58,476 nucleotides of DNA from Gammaproteobacteria bacterium (GCA_013214965.1 JABSRU010000029.1:1-58476), one strand, 5' to 3'; positions 1 to 11,538 are shown, counted from the stretch's first letter. The notes: generated by a model from the sequence alone, not told the origin. Translations and numbers: made by a program.

Positions 1-1153
1 ATAATATTGCATCAGCAGCACGTTCACTGGCATCGCATTTTAATTGTTGATGAATCATCGAGAATTGCTCAACCATCGCTTGGTTTCCTTGTGCTAGCAA
101 GGGTGCAACTTGTTCAACGATATTTTCTACCGTGGCATTTTCTTGAATAAGTTCTGGAATCAATGCTTGGTTTGCCAAAAGATTAGGTAATGAAAAATGC
201 TCTACTTTAATTAATGGTCTAAATAACTTATAAGTTAACCAGTTAACTTTATAAGCAACCACCATTGGCCGATTAATTAATAAACCTTCCAAAGTAGCGG
301 TGCCTGACGCTAATAAAATAACATCACTAGCGGTCATCACTTCCCGGGAACGACCTATCGTAATAATACAATGAAGTTCAGGGGCTACCCGTTGCTTAAC
401 GTCTAAAAATTGTTGCTTACGTTGCTCATTAACTAACGGGATCAGGCAAGTTAAATCGGGAAATTGTTGGGTTAATTTTAACGCTGCCAATAAAAATGGT
501 TCAGATAAATACTTAAGCTCACTGCCACGACTACCAGGCATTAATGCTAAATATCTGCCGTCGCTAGATAGCTTAAGTTGCTCGCGAGCCGATTTTTTAT
601 CATTAATCATTGGAATTTGATCGGCTAATGTATGGCCGACAAAAGTACAGGGGATTGAATATTTATCGTAAAATTCTTTTTCAAATGGTAATAGTGCTAA
701 CACCATGTTTGTCGCTTTTGCGACTTTGAAAATTCGCTTTTGACGCCAAGCCCAGATTGATGGACTGACATAATGAACGGTTTTAATCCCAGCTTGTTTT
801 AATGCTAATTCGACCCGAAGATTAAAATCTGGGGCATCAATACCAATAAAGATGTCTGGTGGATTAGCGATAAAATGTTCGATGATTTGCTTTTTAATCG
901 CCAACAAGCGGCGTAAACGAGCAAAGACTTCAATCAGCCCCATCACCGACAATTCTTCCATCTCAAATAATGATTTAGCTCCTTGAGTTATCATTAATGG
1001 TCCAGCTATCCCTTCAATAATCGCATTGGGGTAACGTTTTTTGATCGCAATAATTAAATCAGCCCCTAAAATATCACCGGAGATTTCCCCGGCGATGATC
1101 CCAACACGGATCGGTGATAAATTAGGGTGGTTTGCGAATATGACAGAATCCAA
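1..1153 (-). CDS. lpxB: Lipid-A-disaccharide synthase, 3' end cut by window edge
   Basis: LpxB condenses UDP-2,3-diacylglucosamine with lipid X to give the lipid A disaccharide 1-phosphate at the inner face of the cytoplasmic membrane. The frame is open from a TTG codon at 1153 to the window edge, 384 codons, against about 382 residues in E. coli, so only a few C-terminal residues are missing. The family GEISGD motif lies at residues 22-27, and GIDAPDFN and SPSIWAW follow. TTG is chosen because no in-frame ATG precedes the GEISGD region and an AAGGA sits about 7 nt upstream. It begins 10 nt after the lpxA stop and is the last visible gene of the superoperon. Confidence 0.93.
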   Translation of the reverse strand, partial: MDSVIFANHPNLSPIRVGIIAGEISGDILGADLIIAIKKRYPNAIIEGIAGPLMITQGAKSLFEMEELSVMGLIEVFARLRRLLAIKKQIIEHFIANPPDIFIGIDAPDFNLRVELALKQAGIKTVHYVSPSIWAWRQKRIFKVAKATNMVLALLPFEKEFYDKYSIPCTFVGHTLADQIPMINDKKSAREQLKLSSDGRYLALMPGSRGSELKYLSEPFLLAALKLTQQFPDLTCLIPLVNEQRKQQFLDVKQRVAPELHCIITIGRSREVMTASDVILLASGTATLEGLLINRPMVVAYKVNWLTYKLFRPLIKVEHFSLPNLLANQALIPELIQENATVENIVEQVAPLLAQGNQAMVEQFSMIHQQLKCDASERAADAIL

Positions 1154-1163
1154 GTTTTATTCC

Positions 1164-1928
1164 TTAACGAATAATCCCACGGCTTGATTGAGCAATAAAC
1201 TCAACCATTACCTTTACGCCAACGAACTCAGACTCACTGAGCTCACTAACAGCTTCTTTTAGTGGTAATTGCTGCTTATAAAGCGTCTTAAATGCTCGGC
1301 GGATTGCCATAATTTCAGCTTTATCGAAGCCTCGACGTTTTAAGCCTTCAACATTAATACCACGTGGCGCACAAGGCTGCCCAGAACAGATAATATAAGG
1401 AGGGATATCTTGATTAACATAGGAGGTTGCACCAACAAAACAATGGGCACCTATTTTAACAAACTGGTGAACACCAGTCATGCCGCCAATAATCGCATGG
1501 CTGTCGATGATGACATGACCCGCCAAATTAACGCTATTGGCTAAAATACAATGATCACCAACCACACAATCATGAGCAACATGGGCATTAGCCATCAATA
1601 AATTATGGCTACCAATGCGAGTAATACCTTGATCCTGAATGGTACCACGATGAATCGTTACCCCTTCACGCACAATATTACTATCGCCCATGATTAACTG
1701 AGTCTGCTCACCAGCGTATTTGATGTCTTGACATTGTTCACCAATCGATGAAAATTGAAAAAAATGATTATCACAGCCGATGGTTGATGGCCCTTTGACC
1801 ACAACATGGGACTCAATAATACAGTTATCACCGATCACCACATCGGCGCCAATATAGCTCCAAGGGCCTATACGAACATTATTACCGATGGTTGCATCAG
1901 GATGAACAAATGCTAGAGGATCAATCAC
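1164..1928 (-). CDS. lpxA: UDP-N-acetylglucosamine O-acyltransferase
   Basis: LpxA transfers a hydroxyacyl chain from ACP to the 3-OH of UDP-GlcNAc, the first step of lipid A synthesis. The 254 residues (E. coli 262) show the left-handed beta-helix hexapeptide pattern and the NAHVAHD motif, whose second histidine (His119) matches the catalytic His125 of E. coli. The start is GTG, with AGGA 7 nt upstream. It follows fabZ by 3 nt and precedes lpxB by 10 nt, so the three are translated from one message. Confidence 0.97.
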   Translation of the reverse strand: MIDPLAFVHPDATIGNNVRIGPWSYIGADVVIGDNCIIESHVVVKGPSTIGCDNHFFQFSSIGEQCQDIKYAGEQTQLIMGDSNIVREGVTIHRGTIQDQGITRIGSHNLLMANAHVAHDCVVGDHCILANSVNLAGHVIIDSHAIIGGMTGVHQFVKIGAHCFVGATSYVNQDIPPYIICSGQPCAPRGINVEGLKRRGFDKAEIMAIRRAFKTLYKQQLPLKEAVSELSESEFVGVKVMVEFIAQSSRGIIR

Positions 1929-1931
1929 TAT

Positions 1932-2378
1932 TTAGTCCTTTCTTGCGCACATAATTTCGGCGCTGCACACTAACTTGCCGTCGACAAATGCTTCGCAGTT
2001 AAATTTACCAATACCACGACGTTCTTTTAAATAATCAACATGGATATGCAGTACATCGCCAGGCACAACCGGTTGTTTAAAACGAGCTTTATCGATGCCG
2101 GCAAAATAATACAAAGTATCATCATTTTTTTCGACAGTTTTAAAACCAAGAATGCCGGTAGCTTGCGCCATTGCTTCTAAAATCAACACACCGGGCATGA
2201 TTGGTTTTATCGGAAAGTGACCTTGAAAAAACGGTTCATTAATCGAGACATTTTTGATCGCATGCAGTTTTTTCCCCACTTCAAAATCAATCACTCGGTC
2301 AATCAATAGAAACGGATAACGGTGAGGCAACAGTTCCATGATTTCGTTAATTTCAATCGTTGACATTTCGTTTGACAA
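1932..2378 (-). CDS. fabZ: (3R)-hydroxyacyl-ACP dehydratase FabZ
   Basis: FabZ dehydrates beta-hydroxyacyl-ACP in fatty acid elongation and competes with LpxA and LpxD for hydroxyacyl-ACP. At 148 residues it has the usual size; the hot-dog fold signature includes His54 in FQGHFP and Glu68 in LILEAM, the catalytic pair. The start is probably TTG at 2378: an AGGA that overlaps the lpxD stop lies 8 nt upstream and the N-terminus then matches E. coli in length. An ATG four codons later (2366) lacks a ribosome binding site. Confidence 0.96.
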   Translation of the reverse strand: MSNEMSTIEINEIMELLPHRYPFLLIDRVIDFEVGKKLHAIKNVSINEPFFQGHFPIKPIMPGVLILEAMAQATGILGFKTVEKNDDTLYYFAGIDKARFKQPVVPGDVLHIHVDYLKERRGIGKFNCEAFVDGKLVCSAEIMCARKD

Positions 2379-2388
2379 AATATTGATC

Positions 2389-3405
2389 CTAATTCTTGAG
2401 TTGGTTTTCTAGTTGTTTAATACGCTTAGCCATGTCACCAAGCTGACGATAACGGGCAGCATTTTTGCGCCAATCTCGATTACTTTGTGCCGGCATACCC
2501 GATGAATATACACCAGCTTCGGTGATATGATTAATGATCATCGTCATTCCTGTGATGGTAACCCCATCGCAAATATTCAAATGGCCATTAATCGCGCAAG
2601 CACCACCGAAGATACAGTTTTTACCGACCGTGACACTGCCAGCAAAGGTTGTTGCCCCGGCAATTGCCGTGTAGTCACCAATATTGACATTGTGCGCGAT
2701 ATGCACTTGATTATCAATAATGACTCCGTCACCAATAATCGTATCATCAAGCGCACCACGATCAATCGTAGTACTAGCACCGATCTCGGTATGTGATCCA
2801 ATGACAACTCGACCCGTCTGAGGAATCTTAAGCCATTGGCCACTTTCAGGCGCATAACCAAAGCCATCACTACCAATCACTGTTGCAGAGTGAATAATAC
2901 AACCATCACCAATCACAATATTATGATAAATAGAAACATTAGCCCACAGTTTAGTATTTGCGCCGATTTGAGTGTTTTTACCAATAAAACAACCTGCACC
3001 TATTTGAGTGTTATCACCAATGACCACCCCAGACTCGATAACCGCGTTAGCAGCAATGGCAACATTCTTGCCCAATGTAGCTAGTGGGTCGATGAACGCC
3101 GATGGATGAACCATATCAGCCGAGGCCGGAGTACTATCAAGTAACTGTGCTAATTTGGCATATCCAATATACGGATCGGCCATCAACAATGCATTACCCG
3201 AATACTCACCGAGATCTTGCTCACGCATAATCACGACATCAGCATGAGTTGAGCTGAGTTGATCACGAAATTTTGGGTTAGATAAGAACGAAGCCTGCCC
3301 AGATTGGGCAGACTCTAGAGTTGCAATACTGACGACGGCACAAGGTGCACTGCCATGAGCTTGAGCGCCAATTGCTTTGGCTAACTCAGCTAAATTCCAC
3401 TTCAT
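2389..3405 (-). CDS. lpxD: UDP-3-O-acylglucosamine N-acyltransferase
   Basis: LpxD adds the second hydroxyacyl chain (N-acylation) to UDP-3-O-acyl-glucosamine in lipid A synthesis. The 338 residues comprise an N-terminal uridine-binding domain (about 1-100), a hexapeptide left-handed beta-helix (about 105-315) and a C-terminal helix. The VHIAHN motif places the likely catalytic histidine at 238, matching His239 of E. coli. It sits between skp and fabZ, the conserved order. Confidence 0.97.
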   Translation of the reverse strand: MKWNLAELAKAIGAQAHGSAPCAVVSIATLESAQSGQASFLSNPKFRDQLSSTHADVVIMREQDLGEYSGNALLMADPYIGYAKLAQLLDSTPASADMVHPSAFIDPLATLGKNVAIAANAVIESGVVIGDNTQIGAGCFIGKNTQIGANTKLWANVSIYHNIVIGDGCIIHSATVIGSDGFGYAPESGQWLKIPQTGRVVIGSHTEIGASTTIDRGALDDTIIGDGVIIDNQVHIAHNVNIGDYTAIAGATTFAGSVTVGKNCIFGGACAINGHLNICDGVTITGMTMIINHITEAGVYSSGMPAQSNRDWRKNAARYRQLGDMAKRIKQLENQLKN

Positions 3406-3428
3406 GAATTTAATACACTTCTTAAAAT

Positions 3429-3947
3429 TTATTTGGCTTTACTGACTTTCTTGGCGATTTTAGCAGAAATATCAAATTTCTTGTCGATATAAGCCACAGC
3501 ACCAGACTGTAAGATCACATCATATTTATCTGCTTTAGCGACTTCATCAATCGCTTTACGAATTTTTTGCAACAGTTTATTCTCTTCTTCACCTTGACGG
3601 CGACGAACATCTTCCTGCAATGCCTTACCTTTTAATTTGTAATCGCTTTGCAATGCTTCGGCATCACGAATTAATTTAGTTTTTTGATCACTAGACATTA
3701 ACGCACCATCGCGCTTGTTCTTTTCATCAAGTTTAACCAATTTTGCTTGAATCTTTTTAATTTCGTCGTAACGCTCACTAAATTCCTTCTGCAATTTCTG
3801 CTGAATTACTTCACGTTGTGGTAATTGCTGAAAAATACTTTGCATGTGGATCACGCCGATTTTTTGTTCTGCTGCTTGAGCCACTGATGTCAATGACGAT
3901 CCAAGCATCAGTGCACTCACTGATAATGCACAAAATAATTTGTTCAA
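3429..3947 (-). CDS. skp: Periplasmic chaperone Skp (OmpH family)
   Basis: Skp holds unfolded outer-membrane proteins in the periplasm and delivers them to the BAM complex. The 172-residue product has a signal peptide with likely cleavage after VAQA (about residue 25), then a long basic coiled-coil arm region and the short beta-body typical of trimeric Skp. The start codon is TTG, with AGGAG 6 nt upstream and no in-frame ATG nearby. It follows bamA, its functional partner. Confidence 0.94.
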   Translation of the reverse strand: MNKLFCALSVSALMLGSSLTSVAQAAEQKIGVIHMQSIFQQLPQREVIQQKLQKEFSERYDEIKKIQAKLVKLDEKNKRDGALMSSDQKTKLIRDAEALQSDYKLKGKALQEDVRRRQGEEENKLLQKIRKAIDEVAKADKYDVILQSGAVAYIDKKFDISAKIAKKVSKAK

Positions 3948-3973
3948 AAGACTCTCCTAAATTAAAACTGAAA

Positions 3974-3999
3974 TAGCTGCGATGATGACATCACAGCTA
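3974..3999 (-). terminator. Inverted repeat between bamA and skp
   Basis: Arms TAGCTG (3974-3979) and CAGCTA (3994-3999) are perfect and extend inward by about four more pairs after one mismatch. On the minus strand the hairpin is followed only by a weak U stretch. It may be an attenuator or processing site that adjusts skp relative to bamA; it is not a strong terminator. Confidence 0.4.
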
Positions 4000-4036
4000 C
4001 ATTTGTTATATCAATATATAGTTAGTATAACTACGG

Positions 4037-6523
4037 TTAAAAGGTTGTGCCAATATTAAATGAAAATACCTCAAGACGATCATTTTCCACTTCACGGATT
4101 GGCCGTGCTAAGCTAAAGACCATTGGGCCCATCGGCGATAGCCATTGCACCGAAATACCGTAGGATGCTCGTAACTCACTTGGGTCAGAAAAGTCATAAA
4201 TTTTAGCAAATTGATCACTAGGTAGATTGCGATACTTTTCATAATCAAATTCAGTGTCCCAAACGTTACCTGCCTCAACAAAGAAACTGGTTCGTACTGA
4301 GCTTCCGGCTTCTTGGTCCATAAACGGGGTTGGTACAAATAGTTCTAGTGTTGCCAAGGCCATGGCATTTCCGCCTATCGCGCTATAATCATTGATTTGC
4401 AATTGATTCACTTCACCAGGCAATTTATTGCTAGTTTGAGTGCCATCAATAACGTCAGTAGGGCTTGACACGCCTTGTTCCTGAGCGGCATAAAGATAAA
4501 TCGCCTTAGGGCCGATAGTATTTGATTTAAAACCGCGTAAACTACCACTGCCACCGGCTCTGAAATTCTCAGAGAAGGCATACATATGATCGTTACCGTC
4601 AATCTGACCATAACCATTACCATAACCTAATCGTAGCTTAGTCATTAACGAGAAATTCCCGCTCCGGGTTAATGGATAATAATGACGATTCTCGAAGGTC
4701 AATTTAAAGTATTGAATTTCACTGCCTGGTACGGTCATTTTACCATTTAGGCTCGTTGATGTACCAGCTGTCGGGAAAGTCGCCCGGTTTAAAGTATTAC
4801 GCGACCAACCAGCACTTAGCTCAAAACTATCAAAGGCGATATCACCGTTCTCACTACCACCATAAACATTATAAAAATCTTTAACTTGCTCGTAAGTGTT
4901 TAGCTCGGAGATATCATTATGACGAAACGCAATGCCTAAGTTAATTCGACTGACCGGATTAATCGGGAAGCCTAAATTAAACCCAATCCCATAAGAGTTA
5001 TTATTATAACGCTGTAAATAAGAAGAGTTCTTATAACTTGTTTCTGACCAATAAATATTACCCCCAGCACTGATGCCTTCATGGGTAAAATACGGGTCGC
5101 GGTACGATAAGTTAATACTCTTAGAATAGTCATTGGTGTTTAAGTTAATGCCAACGCTATTACCCGTCCCCAAGAAATTACTTTGTTGTAAGCCAAGTTG
5201 TAAACTTAAACCACCATAACTACCATAACCGACGCTAGCCTGGAATGAACCGGAAGGTTGCTCTTTGACAGAGACTTCAACGTCAACGCGATCATCAAAA
5301 CCAGCGACCGGGATGATCTCGGTCTCAATGTTTTCAAAGAAACCTAAACGATTAAGGTAGGTTTTTGAGTTATCAACTAACTGATTATTTAACCAGCTGC
5401 CTTCCAATTGACGCATTTCACGACGCAATACTTGATCTTCAGTATTGCTGTTACCTTTAAAGCGGATCTCATTAACATAAACCCGTTTTCCCGGCTCAAT
5501 GTTGAGGTTTAATACCACTTCTTTGGTTTCTTCATCAATTTCAGGATAAGTCGACACTTTAGGATAAGCATAACCAAAACGCCCGAGATAACGAGAAATC
5601 ATTTCTTCGGTGTAGGTTACTTCAGCGCCGTTATAAACACTGCCAGCACTCAATGGCACGATTTTTTCTAAAATCTCACGATACTTTTCAATATCACCGA
5701 TTAAATTAACCCCAGATATTTTATAGATATCACCTTCATCAACGTTTAAGGTGATATAAAGTCCCTTTTTATCCGGCGACATTGAGACCTGAGTACTGTC
5801 AACTTTAAAGCGAATGTAACCACGGTCTTTATAAAAACTCTCCAAGGTTTCAATATCACCTTGCAGCTTTTGTTTTTGATAGCGTCGCTGACCAAACAGA
5901 TTCCACCAAGCCACTGAATCCGTTAGTTCAAAGGTCTCTTTTAGCTCTTTATCACTAAAAATAGTGTTGCCGACTAAATTGATTTGCATCACGTCAGCCG
6001 CATCGCCTTCAGTAAACTTAAAGGTTAAGCCAATACGGTTACGCGCCATAATAGTCGTAACAGCTTCAACTTTAGCGGAATATTTACCAACACTGTAATA
6101 AAAATCTTCAAGACCCTTTTCAATTTCAGTGAGGATCGTCCGATCAAGCGGTTCACCAACTTTAATTCCTGAGCCATTTAAACTGTCGGTAAGCTGTTCG
6201 TCTTTAAGATCTTTGTTGCCATCAAAGGTAATCCGAGCGATGGTTGCACGCTCTTTAACCTTAATAATTAATTGGCCGTTATCATTGAAGACTTGAATGT
6301 CTTCAAAATTACTCGAACGATATAGGGTTTTAATCAGCCGTGCGATAACAACATCATCTAACGTATCCCCCACTTTAACGGGTAAATTTAATAATGCGGC
6401 ACCAAGTGCTACGCGTTGTAAACCATCGATACGAATATCTGAAACAACAAAGGGTTGAGCCGCCAATGCGGTATAGCTAGTGCCTAATAAGGCAATCGGA
6501 GCCAAAAGCTTAAAAAACTTCAT
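4037..6523 (-). CDS. bamA: Outer membrane protein assembly factor BamA
   Basis: BamA is the Omp85 core of the BAM complex, which folds beta-barrel proteins into the outer membrane. The 828 residues (E. coli 810) start with a signal peptide cleaved near TALA-AQ (about residue 22). Five POTRA domains follow (about 24-425), then a 16-strand barrel ending in the aromatic TTF typical of outer-membrane proteins. The barrel-lock motif RGF is present in GSLRGFKS. It lies between rseP and skp. Confidence 0.97.
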   Translation of the reverse strand: MKFFKLLAPIALLGTSYTALAAQPFVVSDIRIDGLQRVALGAALLNLPVKVGDTLDDVVIARLIKTLYRSSNFEDIQVFNDNGQLIIKVKERATIARITFDGNKDLKDEQLTDSLNGSGIKVGEPLDRTILTEIEKGLEDFYYSVGKYSAKVEAVTTIMARNRIGLTFKFTEGDAADVMQINLVGNTIFSDKELKETFELTDSVAWWNLFGQRRYQKQKLQGDIETLESFYKDRGYIRFKVDSTQVSMSPDKKGLYITLNVDEGDIYKISGVNLIGDIEKYREILEKIVPLSAGSVYNGAEVTYTEEMISRYLGRFGYAYPKVSTYPEIDEETKEVVLNLNIEPGKRVYVNEIRFKGNSNTEDQVLRREMRQLEGSWLNNQLVDNSKTYLNRLGFFENIETEIIPVAGFDDRVDVEVSVKEQPSGSFQASVGYGSYGGLSLQLGLQQSNFLGTGNSVGINLNTNDYSKSINLSYRDPYFTHEGISAGGNIYWSETSYKNSSYLQRYNNNSYGIGFNLGFPINPVSRINLGIAFRHNDISELNTYEQVKDFYNVYGGSENGDIAFDSFELSAGWSRNTLNRATFPTAGTSTSLNGKMTVPGSEIQYFKLTFENRHYYPLTRSGNFSLMTKLRLGYGNGYGQIDGNDHMYAFSENFRAGGSGSLRGFKSNTIGPKAIYLYAAQEQGVSSPTDVIDGTQTSNKLPGEVNQLQINDYSAIGGNAMALATLELFVPTPFMDQEAGSSVRTSFFVEAGNVWDTEFDYEKYRNLPSDQFAKIYDFSDPSELRASYGISVQWLSPMGPMVFSLARPIREVENDRLEVFSFNIGTTF

Positions 6524-6558
6524 AATGCTGTATTTTCTTATCCTTATTATTCGACAGC

Positions 6559-7917
6559 CTACAGTCGAGTAAAATCATTAAAAATTGCGATGCTCATTAA
6601 CGTGAACAACAATATGGCCCCTAACTGGAAACCAACATTTTGAATTCGTTGCGGAACAGGTTTCCCCGTTAAAAGCTCAATAAAATAATACATCAAGTGC
6701 CCGCCATCAAGTACTGGCAAGGGTAAAAGGTTAATAATACCTAAATTAACACTAATTAATGCCAAAAAGCTTAAAAATGCCACAATACCATAGTTAGCAC
6801 TTTGTCCGGCACCTTGTGCAATTGAAATTGGCCCACTTAAATTTTTAACCGATAAATCACCGGTAATTAATTTACCAATCATTTTAAAACTTAACACAAT
6901 AAGCTGTGATGTTTTATCAAGCGCTAACATTAGCGAATCAACAGGTCCATAACGCAAGGTTATTTTCATTGACTCAGACCAAGGTTCTACGCTTGGGCTT
7001 AAACCAGCAAATCCAGAAAAAGTACCATCTTTATTCTTTTTCGTTTGCGGAGTTAAATCAGTGCTATATATATTACCACCTCTTCGATAACCAATGTTCA
7101 AAGAAGTTCCACGACTTTGCTTAACTATTTTAACAAAATTCTTCCACGGCCCAATCGGTTGTTCATTAACGGTTAACAGCTGATCGCCAATCATCAACCC
7201 AGCCTGTTGCGCAGCGGAATCTTTCGATATTACACTGATCGTTAAAATTATTTCTGGATAAAACGGGTTAATCCCTAACGTCGATAATGCACTCTCTTGC
7301 TCAGGATTAAACTGCCAGTCGGTTAGATTAAGTTCGGCAGTTTTAGTATGTCCGGTGGTTGGTATCACCATTTCGACCATCAATTTTTCATCGCCTAACG
7401 CACTGACAATGGCTAAATTGACGTCTTGCCATTCTTGAATGTCGTTAGAACCGACTTTAATAAATTGCTGCCCAGAATTTAGTCCTGCTTGAGCGGCAAT
7501 CGAGCCAGGTGTCACGCTACCAACAATCGGTTTCACAGTGTTGACGCCAATTAAGTACATCAGCCAAAATGCAAACACTGCAAAGACAAAATTAGCCAAT
7601 GGCCCTGCTGCAACAATAGCAATCCGTTGAAACACGCTTTTTCGATTAAATGCACCATCAAGTTTATCCGCTGGCACGTCAGCTACACGCTCATCGAGCA
7701 TTTTGACATAACCACCAAGCGGAATCATCGCTAGCACATATTCGGTGCCATCTTTACCCACTTTTCGCCAAATTGCTTTACCAAAACCAATGGAAAACCG
7801 CTCAACGGTCACACCACAGCGGCGAGCAACCCAAAAGTGACCAAATTCATGAACCGCAACCAATAGACCAAGGGCAATAACAAATGAAAACAGGTTCCAA
7901 ATAAAAGTAAATATCAT
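6559..7917 (-). CDS. rseP: Intramembrane zinc metalloprotease RseP
   Basis: RseP is a site-2 protease that cuts anti-sigma factor RseA inside the inner membrane and so releases sigma-E during envelope stress. The 452 residues have the zinc motif HEFGH at 23-27 in the first membrane helix, two PDZ domains in the central periplasmic part (about 120-300) and the third zinc ligand in LPVLDGGH near residue 404. It starts with ATG 2 nt after the ispC stop and is followed by bamA. Confidence 0.96.
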   Translation of the reverse strand: MIFTFIWNLFSFVIALGLLVAVHEFGHFWVARRCGVTVERFSIGFGKAIWRKVGKDGTEYVLAMIPLGGYVKMLDERVADVPADKLDGAFNRKSVFQRIAIVAAGPLANFVFAVFAFWLMYLIGVNTVKPIVGSVTPGSIAAQAGLNSGQQFIKVGSNDIQEWQDVNLAIVSALGDEKLMVEMVIPTTGHTKTAELNLTDWQFNPEQESALSTLGINPFYPEIILTISVISKDSAAQQAGLMIGDQLLTVNEQPIGPWKNFVKIVKQSRGTSLNIGYRRGGNIYSTDLTPQTKKNKDGTFSGFAGLSPSVEPWSESMKITLRYGPVDSLMLALDKTSQLIVLSFKMIGKLITGDLSVKNLSGPISIAQGAGQSANYGIVAFLSFLALISVNLGIINLLPLPVLDGGHLMYYFIELLTGKPVPQRIQNVGFQLGAILLFTLMSIAIFNDFTRL

Positions 7918-7919
7918 CG

Positions 7920-9134
7920 TTAGTGGGATCTCTTAATATTGTGTAAACGCTTAATGTGGTTGTGCGCTAATGCTCGCGCCTTTAAATCGATTTCTAAAAT
8001 AGAGTCTAAGCAGTCCGCAACGTTAGCCGCCAATGACGATAAGACTAATTCATTGATTATCGCAATATCAGTAAACTTAATTTGATGATCAAGAAATGCA
8101 GCAACCGCAATCTCATTAGCGGCATTGAGTGACGTGGTAGCACCTTGCCCTTCATAACAAGCATCAATGGCTAGTTTTAAACAAGGAAAACGCTGAAAAT
8201 CAGGTTTTTCAAAACTAAAATTACTGAGTTCACTAAAAGATACAGGCTTAACCCCTGATGTGATACGTTCAGGGTAGGATAAGGCATAAGCGATAGGTGT
8301 TCTCATGTCTGGGTTACCCATTTGCGCAATGACCGACCCATCGATATATTGGACCATCGAATGAATCACACTTTGCGGATGGATCACCACTTCAATTTGA
8401 CTCTCTTTGGCATCAAACAACCATCGTGCTTCAATATACTCCAACCCTTTATTCATCATGGTTGCCGAATCAACCGATATTTTTTTTCCCATCGACCAAT
8501 TTGGGTGCTTGCAAGCTTGTTGTGGTGTGACATGGACAAGCTGCCCTAATGGCGACTTCAAAAATGGGCCGCCGGAGCCTGTTAGCAACAAATGGCTAAT
8601 GCCGAGTTCTTCTAAGGGACAGTAACCAATGCGTTGCTGTGCAGCCAGTGGCAATGCTTGAAAAATAGCGTTATGTTCACTGTCAACGGGTAATAAAGAA
8701 GCTTTAGATTGACGTAAAGTATTGATAAACAATTGCCCCGTCATCACTAAAGCCTCTTTATTGGCTAATAATATCCGTTTGTCGGCCCGAATAGCGGCCA
8801 TGGTCGGTAATAAACCAGCGGCTCCAACAATAGCAGCCATCACGGTATCAACCCGTTCATCACTACTAATTTTTTCGAGACCATCAATACCGTGTAAAAC
8901 AACAGTCGTTGATTGATTATCTAAGCGATTACGCAATATATTAGCGGTTTTCAGGTCAGCCATTACTGCATAATTTGGTTTGAACTCAGCACAGATTTTC
9001 ACCATTTTATCGAGATTATGATGGCCAGATACCGCAAAGACATTAAAGTGATTAGGATTTCTCCTAATCACATCTAAAGTGCTAGCACCAATAGAACCCG
9101 TCGCGCCTAATAAAGTAACCTGCTGGATAGTCAT
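7920..9134 (-). CDS. ispC: 1-deoxy-D-xylulose 5-phosphate reductoisomerase
   Basis: IspC (Dxr) makes 2-C-methyl-D-erythritol 4-phosphate, the committed step of the MEP isoprenoid pathway. The 404 residues begin with the NADPH-binding GATGSIGAST loop (residues 10-19). The metal and substrate region includes LPVDSEHNAIFQ, and the substrate loop SVDSATMMNKGLE is intact. The ATG overlaps the cdsA stop by one base (TAATG), suggesting translational coupling. The product feeds undecaprenyl synthesis by UppS in the same operon. Confidence 0.97.
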   Translation of the reverse strand: MTIQQVTLLGATGSIGASTLDVIRRNPNHFNVFAVSGHHNLDKMVKICAEFKPNYAVMADLKTANILRNRLDNQSTTVVLHGIDGLEKISSDERVDTVMAAIVGAAGLLPTMAAIRADKRILLANKEALVMTGQLFINTLRQSKASLLPVDSEHNAIFQALPLAAQQRIGYCPLEELGISHLLLTGSGGPFLKSPLGQLVHVTPQQACKHPNWSMGKKISVDSATMMNKGLEYIEARWLFDAKESQIEVVIHPQSVIHSMVQYIDGSVIAQMGNPDMRTPIAYALSYPERITSGVKPVSFSELSNFSFEKPDFQRFPCLKLAIDACYEGQGATTSLNAANEIAVAAFLDHQIKFTDIAIINELVLSSLAANVADCLDSILEIDLKARALAHNHIKRLHNIKRSH

Positions 9135-10021
9135 TACACCACCAAGAACAAATACAATAACGAGAATAACGGCACAGCAGCAGTTAAACTATCAATGCGG
9201 TCAAGTATTCCGCCATGACCGGGCAGTAGATTGCCACTATCTTTGATCGCAGCAGTACGTTTAAACATACTCTCACTTAAATCGCCAAAAACCGATGAAA
9301 GGCCAGTGAGCAACACAATAACAAACAAGGCTATCGGTTCAATGTTATAAAAGAAATGATTGGCAACAAATGTCGCTATAACCGCGGTTACGATACCGCC
9401 TAATGCCCCCTCAATCGTTTTACCAGGACTAACATTAGGCATCAGCTTACGCCGTCCAAATTGACGGCCAACAAAATAAGCGCCAACATCAGCGCCCCAC
9501 ACAATCATAAAGATAACGACAATTAACACGCTACCAAACATCGGATCATTAGGATAGCCATAAGCGCGCATTGCCATTAGTCCAACCCAGAAAGGAATCA
9601 AGGTTAACTGACCAAACAAGCCCTTTAAAAAATCGCTATTGCGCCATACAGCCTGTCCTTTAGGAAAGAAACAAACCATCACAGCACTTAATAACCACCA
9701 TAGCCCACCCACTAACAATGTCGCAAAATATAATGGATGTAGCTGACCTTGCTGCCAAATAGTATCCGTTGGTACTATCACACTAAGGCTTAATATTAAT
9801 AGAGCAACCGAGACAGTAAAAATACTCCGAATTATTCGATTGTCTTGAGCAGCTTCGTTTGAGTTATCACTATTAACAGCGATAAATGCGCCCCACTCCC
9901 ATGCGCCGAGTAAAGTAACAAAACCCACCATGGTAGCAAACCAAGGTAGGCTTAGAAAAAAAACTGCGGCTAGCGTTAAAGGCGCTAAAATTAATGCAGT
10001 GATAATACGTTGTTTTAACAA
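9134..10021 (-). CDS. cdsA: Phosphatidate cytidylyltransferase
   Basis: CdsA forms CDP-diacylglycerol from CTP and phosphatidic acid in the inner membrane, the branch point of phospholipid synthesis. The 295 residues hold about eight hydrophobic helices and the C-terminal signature FKR...KDSGNLLPGHGGILDRIDS. The start is TTG at 10021 with AGGA 7 nt upstream; no better start is visible. It is followed by ispC with a one-base overlap. Confidence 0.96.
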   Translation of the reverse strand: MLKQRIITALILAPLTLAAVFFLSLPWFATMVGFVTLLGAWEWGAFIAVNSDNSNEAAQDNRIIRSIFTVSVALLILSLSVIVPTDTIWQQGQLHPLYFATLLVGGLWWLLSAVMVCFFPKGQAVWRNSDFLKGLFGQLTLIPFWVGLMAMRAYGYPNDPMFGSVLIVVIFMIVWGADVGAYFVGRQFGRRKLMPNVSPGKTIEGALGGIVTAVIATFVANHFFYNIEPIALFVIVLLTGLSSVFGDLSESMFKRTAAIKDSGNLLPGHGGILDRIDSLTAAVPLFSLLYLFLVV

Positions 10022-10049
10022 ACTTATATCCTTTATTTTAGTTTTATTT

Positions 10050-10805
10050 TTAGTCTGTTGTTACTTGCTCACCGGTGCAACCAAAGCGGCGCTGAGTGAC
10101 CATGAATTCTGATAACGCTTTAGCAAACTCAGTGTCATCGAAGTCAGGCCATAAGCAATCGGTAAAATAAAATTCAGCATAAGCACATTGCCACAGTAAA
10201 AAATTACTGACTCGGCAATCACCACCGGTTCGGATCAATAAATCAAGCTCTGGTAACTGTGACATTGATACATGCTGATTAATGGTATCCTCTGTAATGT
10301 CTTGCGGGGTAATTAATCCCTGTTGAACTTTTTCTGCTACAGTCTGGCAGGCTTGGGTTATATCCCAACGACCACCGTAATTAGCAGCAATATTTAAGAC
10401 TAAGCCAGTATTATTAGCCGTTATCAGTTCAGCGTTGGCAATTTTATCTTGGAGTTTTTGACTAAAGCGGGATGTATCGCCAATAATCTTTAATTTGACG
10501 TTATTACGAGATAAACGCTTAGCTTCACGGGATAACACCGTAAAAAAAAGCTCCATTAACACCGAAACTTCGGCTTGCGGGCGTTGCCAGTTTTCACTGC
10601 TAAACGCAAACAATGTTAAGGCTTCTATGTTTAATTCACTGGCAAATTTAACCGCATCGCGAACCCGCTCAACCCCGGCCTTGTGCCCCATAACACGAAG
10701 CTTGCCTTGTCGCTGTGCCCAGCGCCCATTACCATCTAAAATAATCGCAACATGACGTGGTAGTCCTTTTACACCGCTAAATTCTTTAATGAGATCTGCG
10801 TTCAT
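10050..10805 (-). CDS. uppS: Undecaprenyl diphosphate synthase
   Basis: UppS adds eight cis isoprene units to farnesyl diphosphate, giving the lipid carrier for peptidoglycan and O-antigen. The 251 residues contain DGNGRWA at 24-30 with the catalytic Asp24, and the C-terminal [15 protein letters not shown]...[11 protein letters not shown] block. GGAG lies 6 nt before the ATG. It lies between frr and cdsA; about 155 bp separate it from frr, possibly a secondary promoter region. Confidence 0.97.
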   Translation of the reverse strand: MNADLIKEFSGVKGLPRHVAIILDGNGRWAQRQGKLRVMGHKAGVERVRDAVKFASELNIEALTLFAFSSENWQRPQAEVSVLMELFFTVLSREAKRLSRNNVKLKIIGDTSRFSQKLQDKIANAELITANNTGLVLNIAANYGGRWDITQACQTVAEKVQQGLITPQDITEDTINQHVSMSQLPELDLLIRTGGDCRVSNFLLWQCAYAEFYFTDCLWPDFDDTEFAKALSEFMVTQRRFGCTGEQVTTD

Positions 10806-10960
10806 TAAGGCTCCATCTACTAATAAAACTGAGTGCTTAACGACTCAAAAGTAATTATCACTCAGCTTAATTCGCAACTAAATTAAGTTATTTTAAATAA
10901 TCAATAAGTTAATTAATAAAATATTGAATAATTGCGATTCTATGACGCATTTTTAGAAAA

Positions 10961-11518
10961 TTAAACTTCTAATAATTCTTTCTCTTTTTCTGCTAACAAG
11001 TCGTCCATTTGCTTCACAAACTTGTTGGTTAATTGCTGAATCTGCTCTTCACCTTTACGTGCATCATCTTCACCAACTTCTTTTTCTTTCTCAAGCTCTT
11101 TAATATCACCATTAGCATCACGACGAATATTACGAATGGCAACACGAGCTTGCTCGGTTTCTGCGCGAACAACCTTAATTAAGTCTTTACGACGCTCTTC
11201 TGTTAACGGTGGTAATGGGATACGAATCATTGCACCTGCAGAATTAGGGTTCAAACCCAGATCTGAGCTCATAATTGCTTTTTCAACGGCGGTAATCATT
11301 GTCGCATCAAAAACTGTAATCGTTAAAGTACGCGCGTCACCAACACCAACAGCACCCACTTGGTTTAACGGTGTATCAACACCATAGTACGGCACCATGA
11401 TCGAATCTAACAAACTAGGGTGAGCACGACCAGTACGAATCTTCTTCATTTGATTTTTTAATGAGTCAACACTTTTTGCCATGCGGGTTGATGCATCATC
11501 TTTTATTTCATTAATCAC
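10961..11518 (-). CDS. frr: Ribosome recycling factor
   Basis: RRF, with EF-G, splits the post-termination ribosome. The 185 residues match the family length, with the helical-bundle domain and the [11 protein letters not shown] stretch near residues 29-39. The start is GTG (11518), preceded by GGGA about 7 nt upstream; the ATG four bases further on is out of frame. It follows pyrH by 20 nt. Confidence 0.96.
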   Translation of the reverse strand: MINEIKDDASTRMAKSVDSLKNQMKKIRTGRAHPSLLDSIMVPYYGVDTPLNQVGAVGVGDARTLTITVFDATMITAVEKAIMSSDLGLNPNSAGAMIRIPLPPLTEERRKDLIKVVRAETEQARVAIRNIRRDANGDIKELEKEKEVGEDDARKGEEQIQQLTNKFVKQMDDLLAEKEKELLEV

Positions 11519-11538
11519 AATTTTTTCCCAATAATAAT

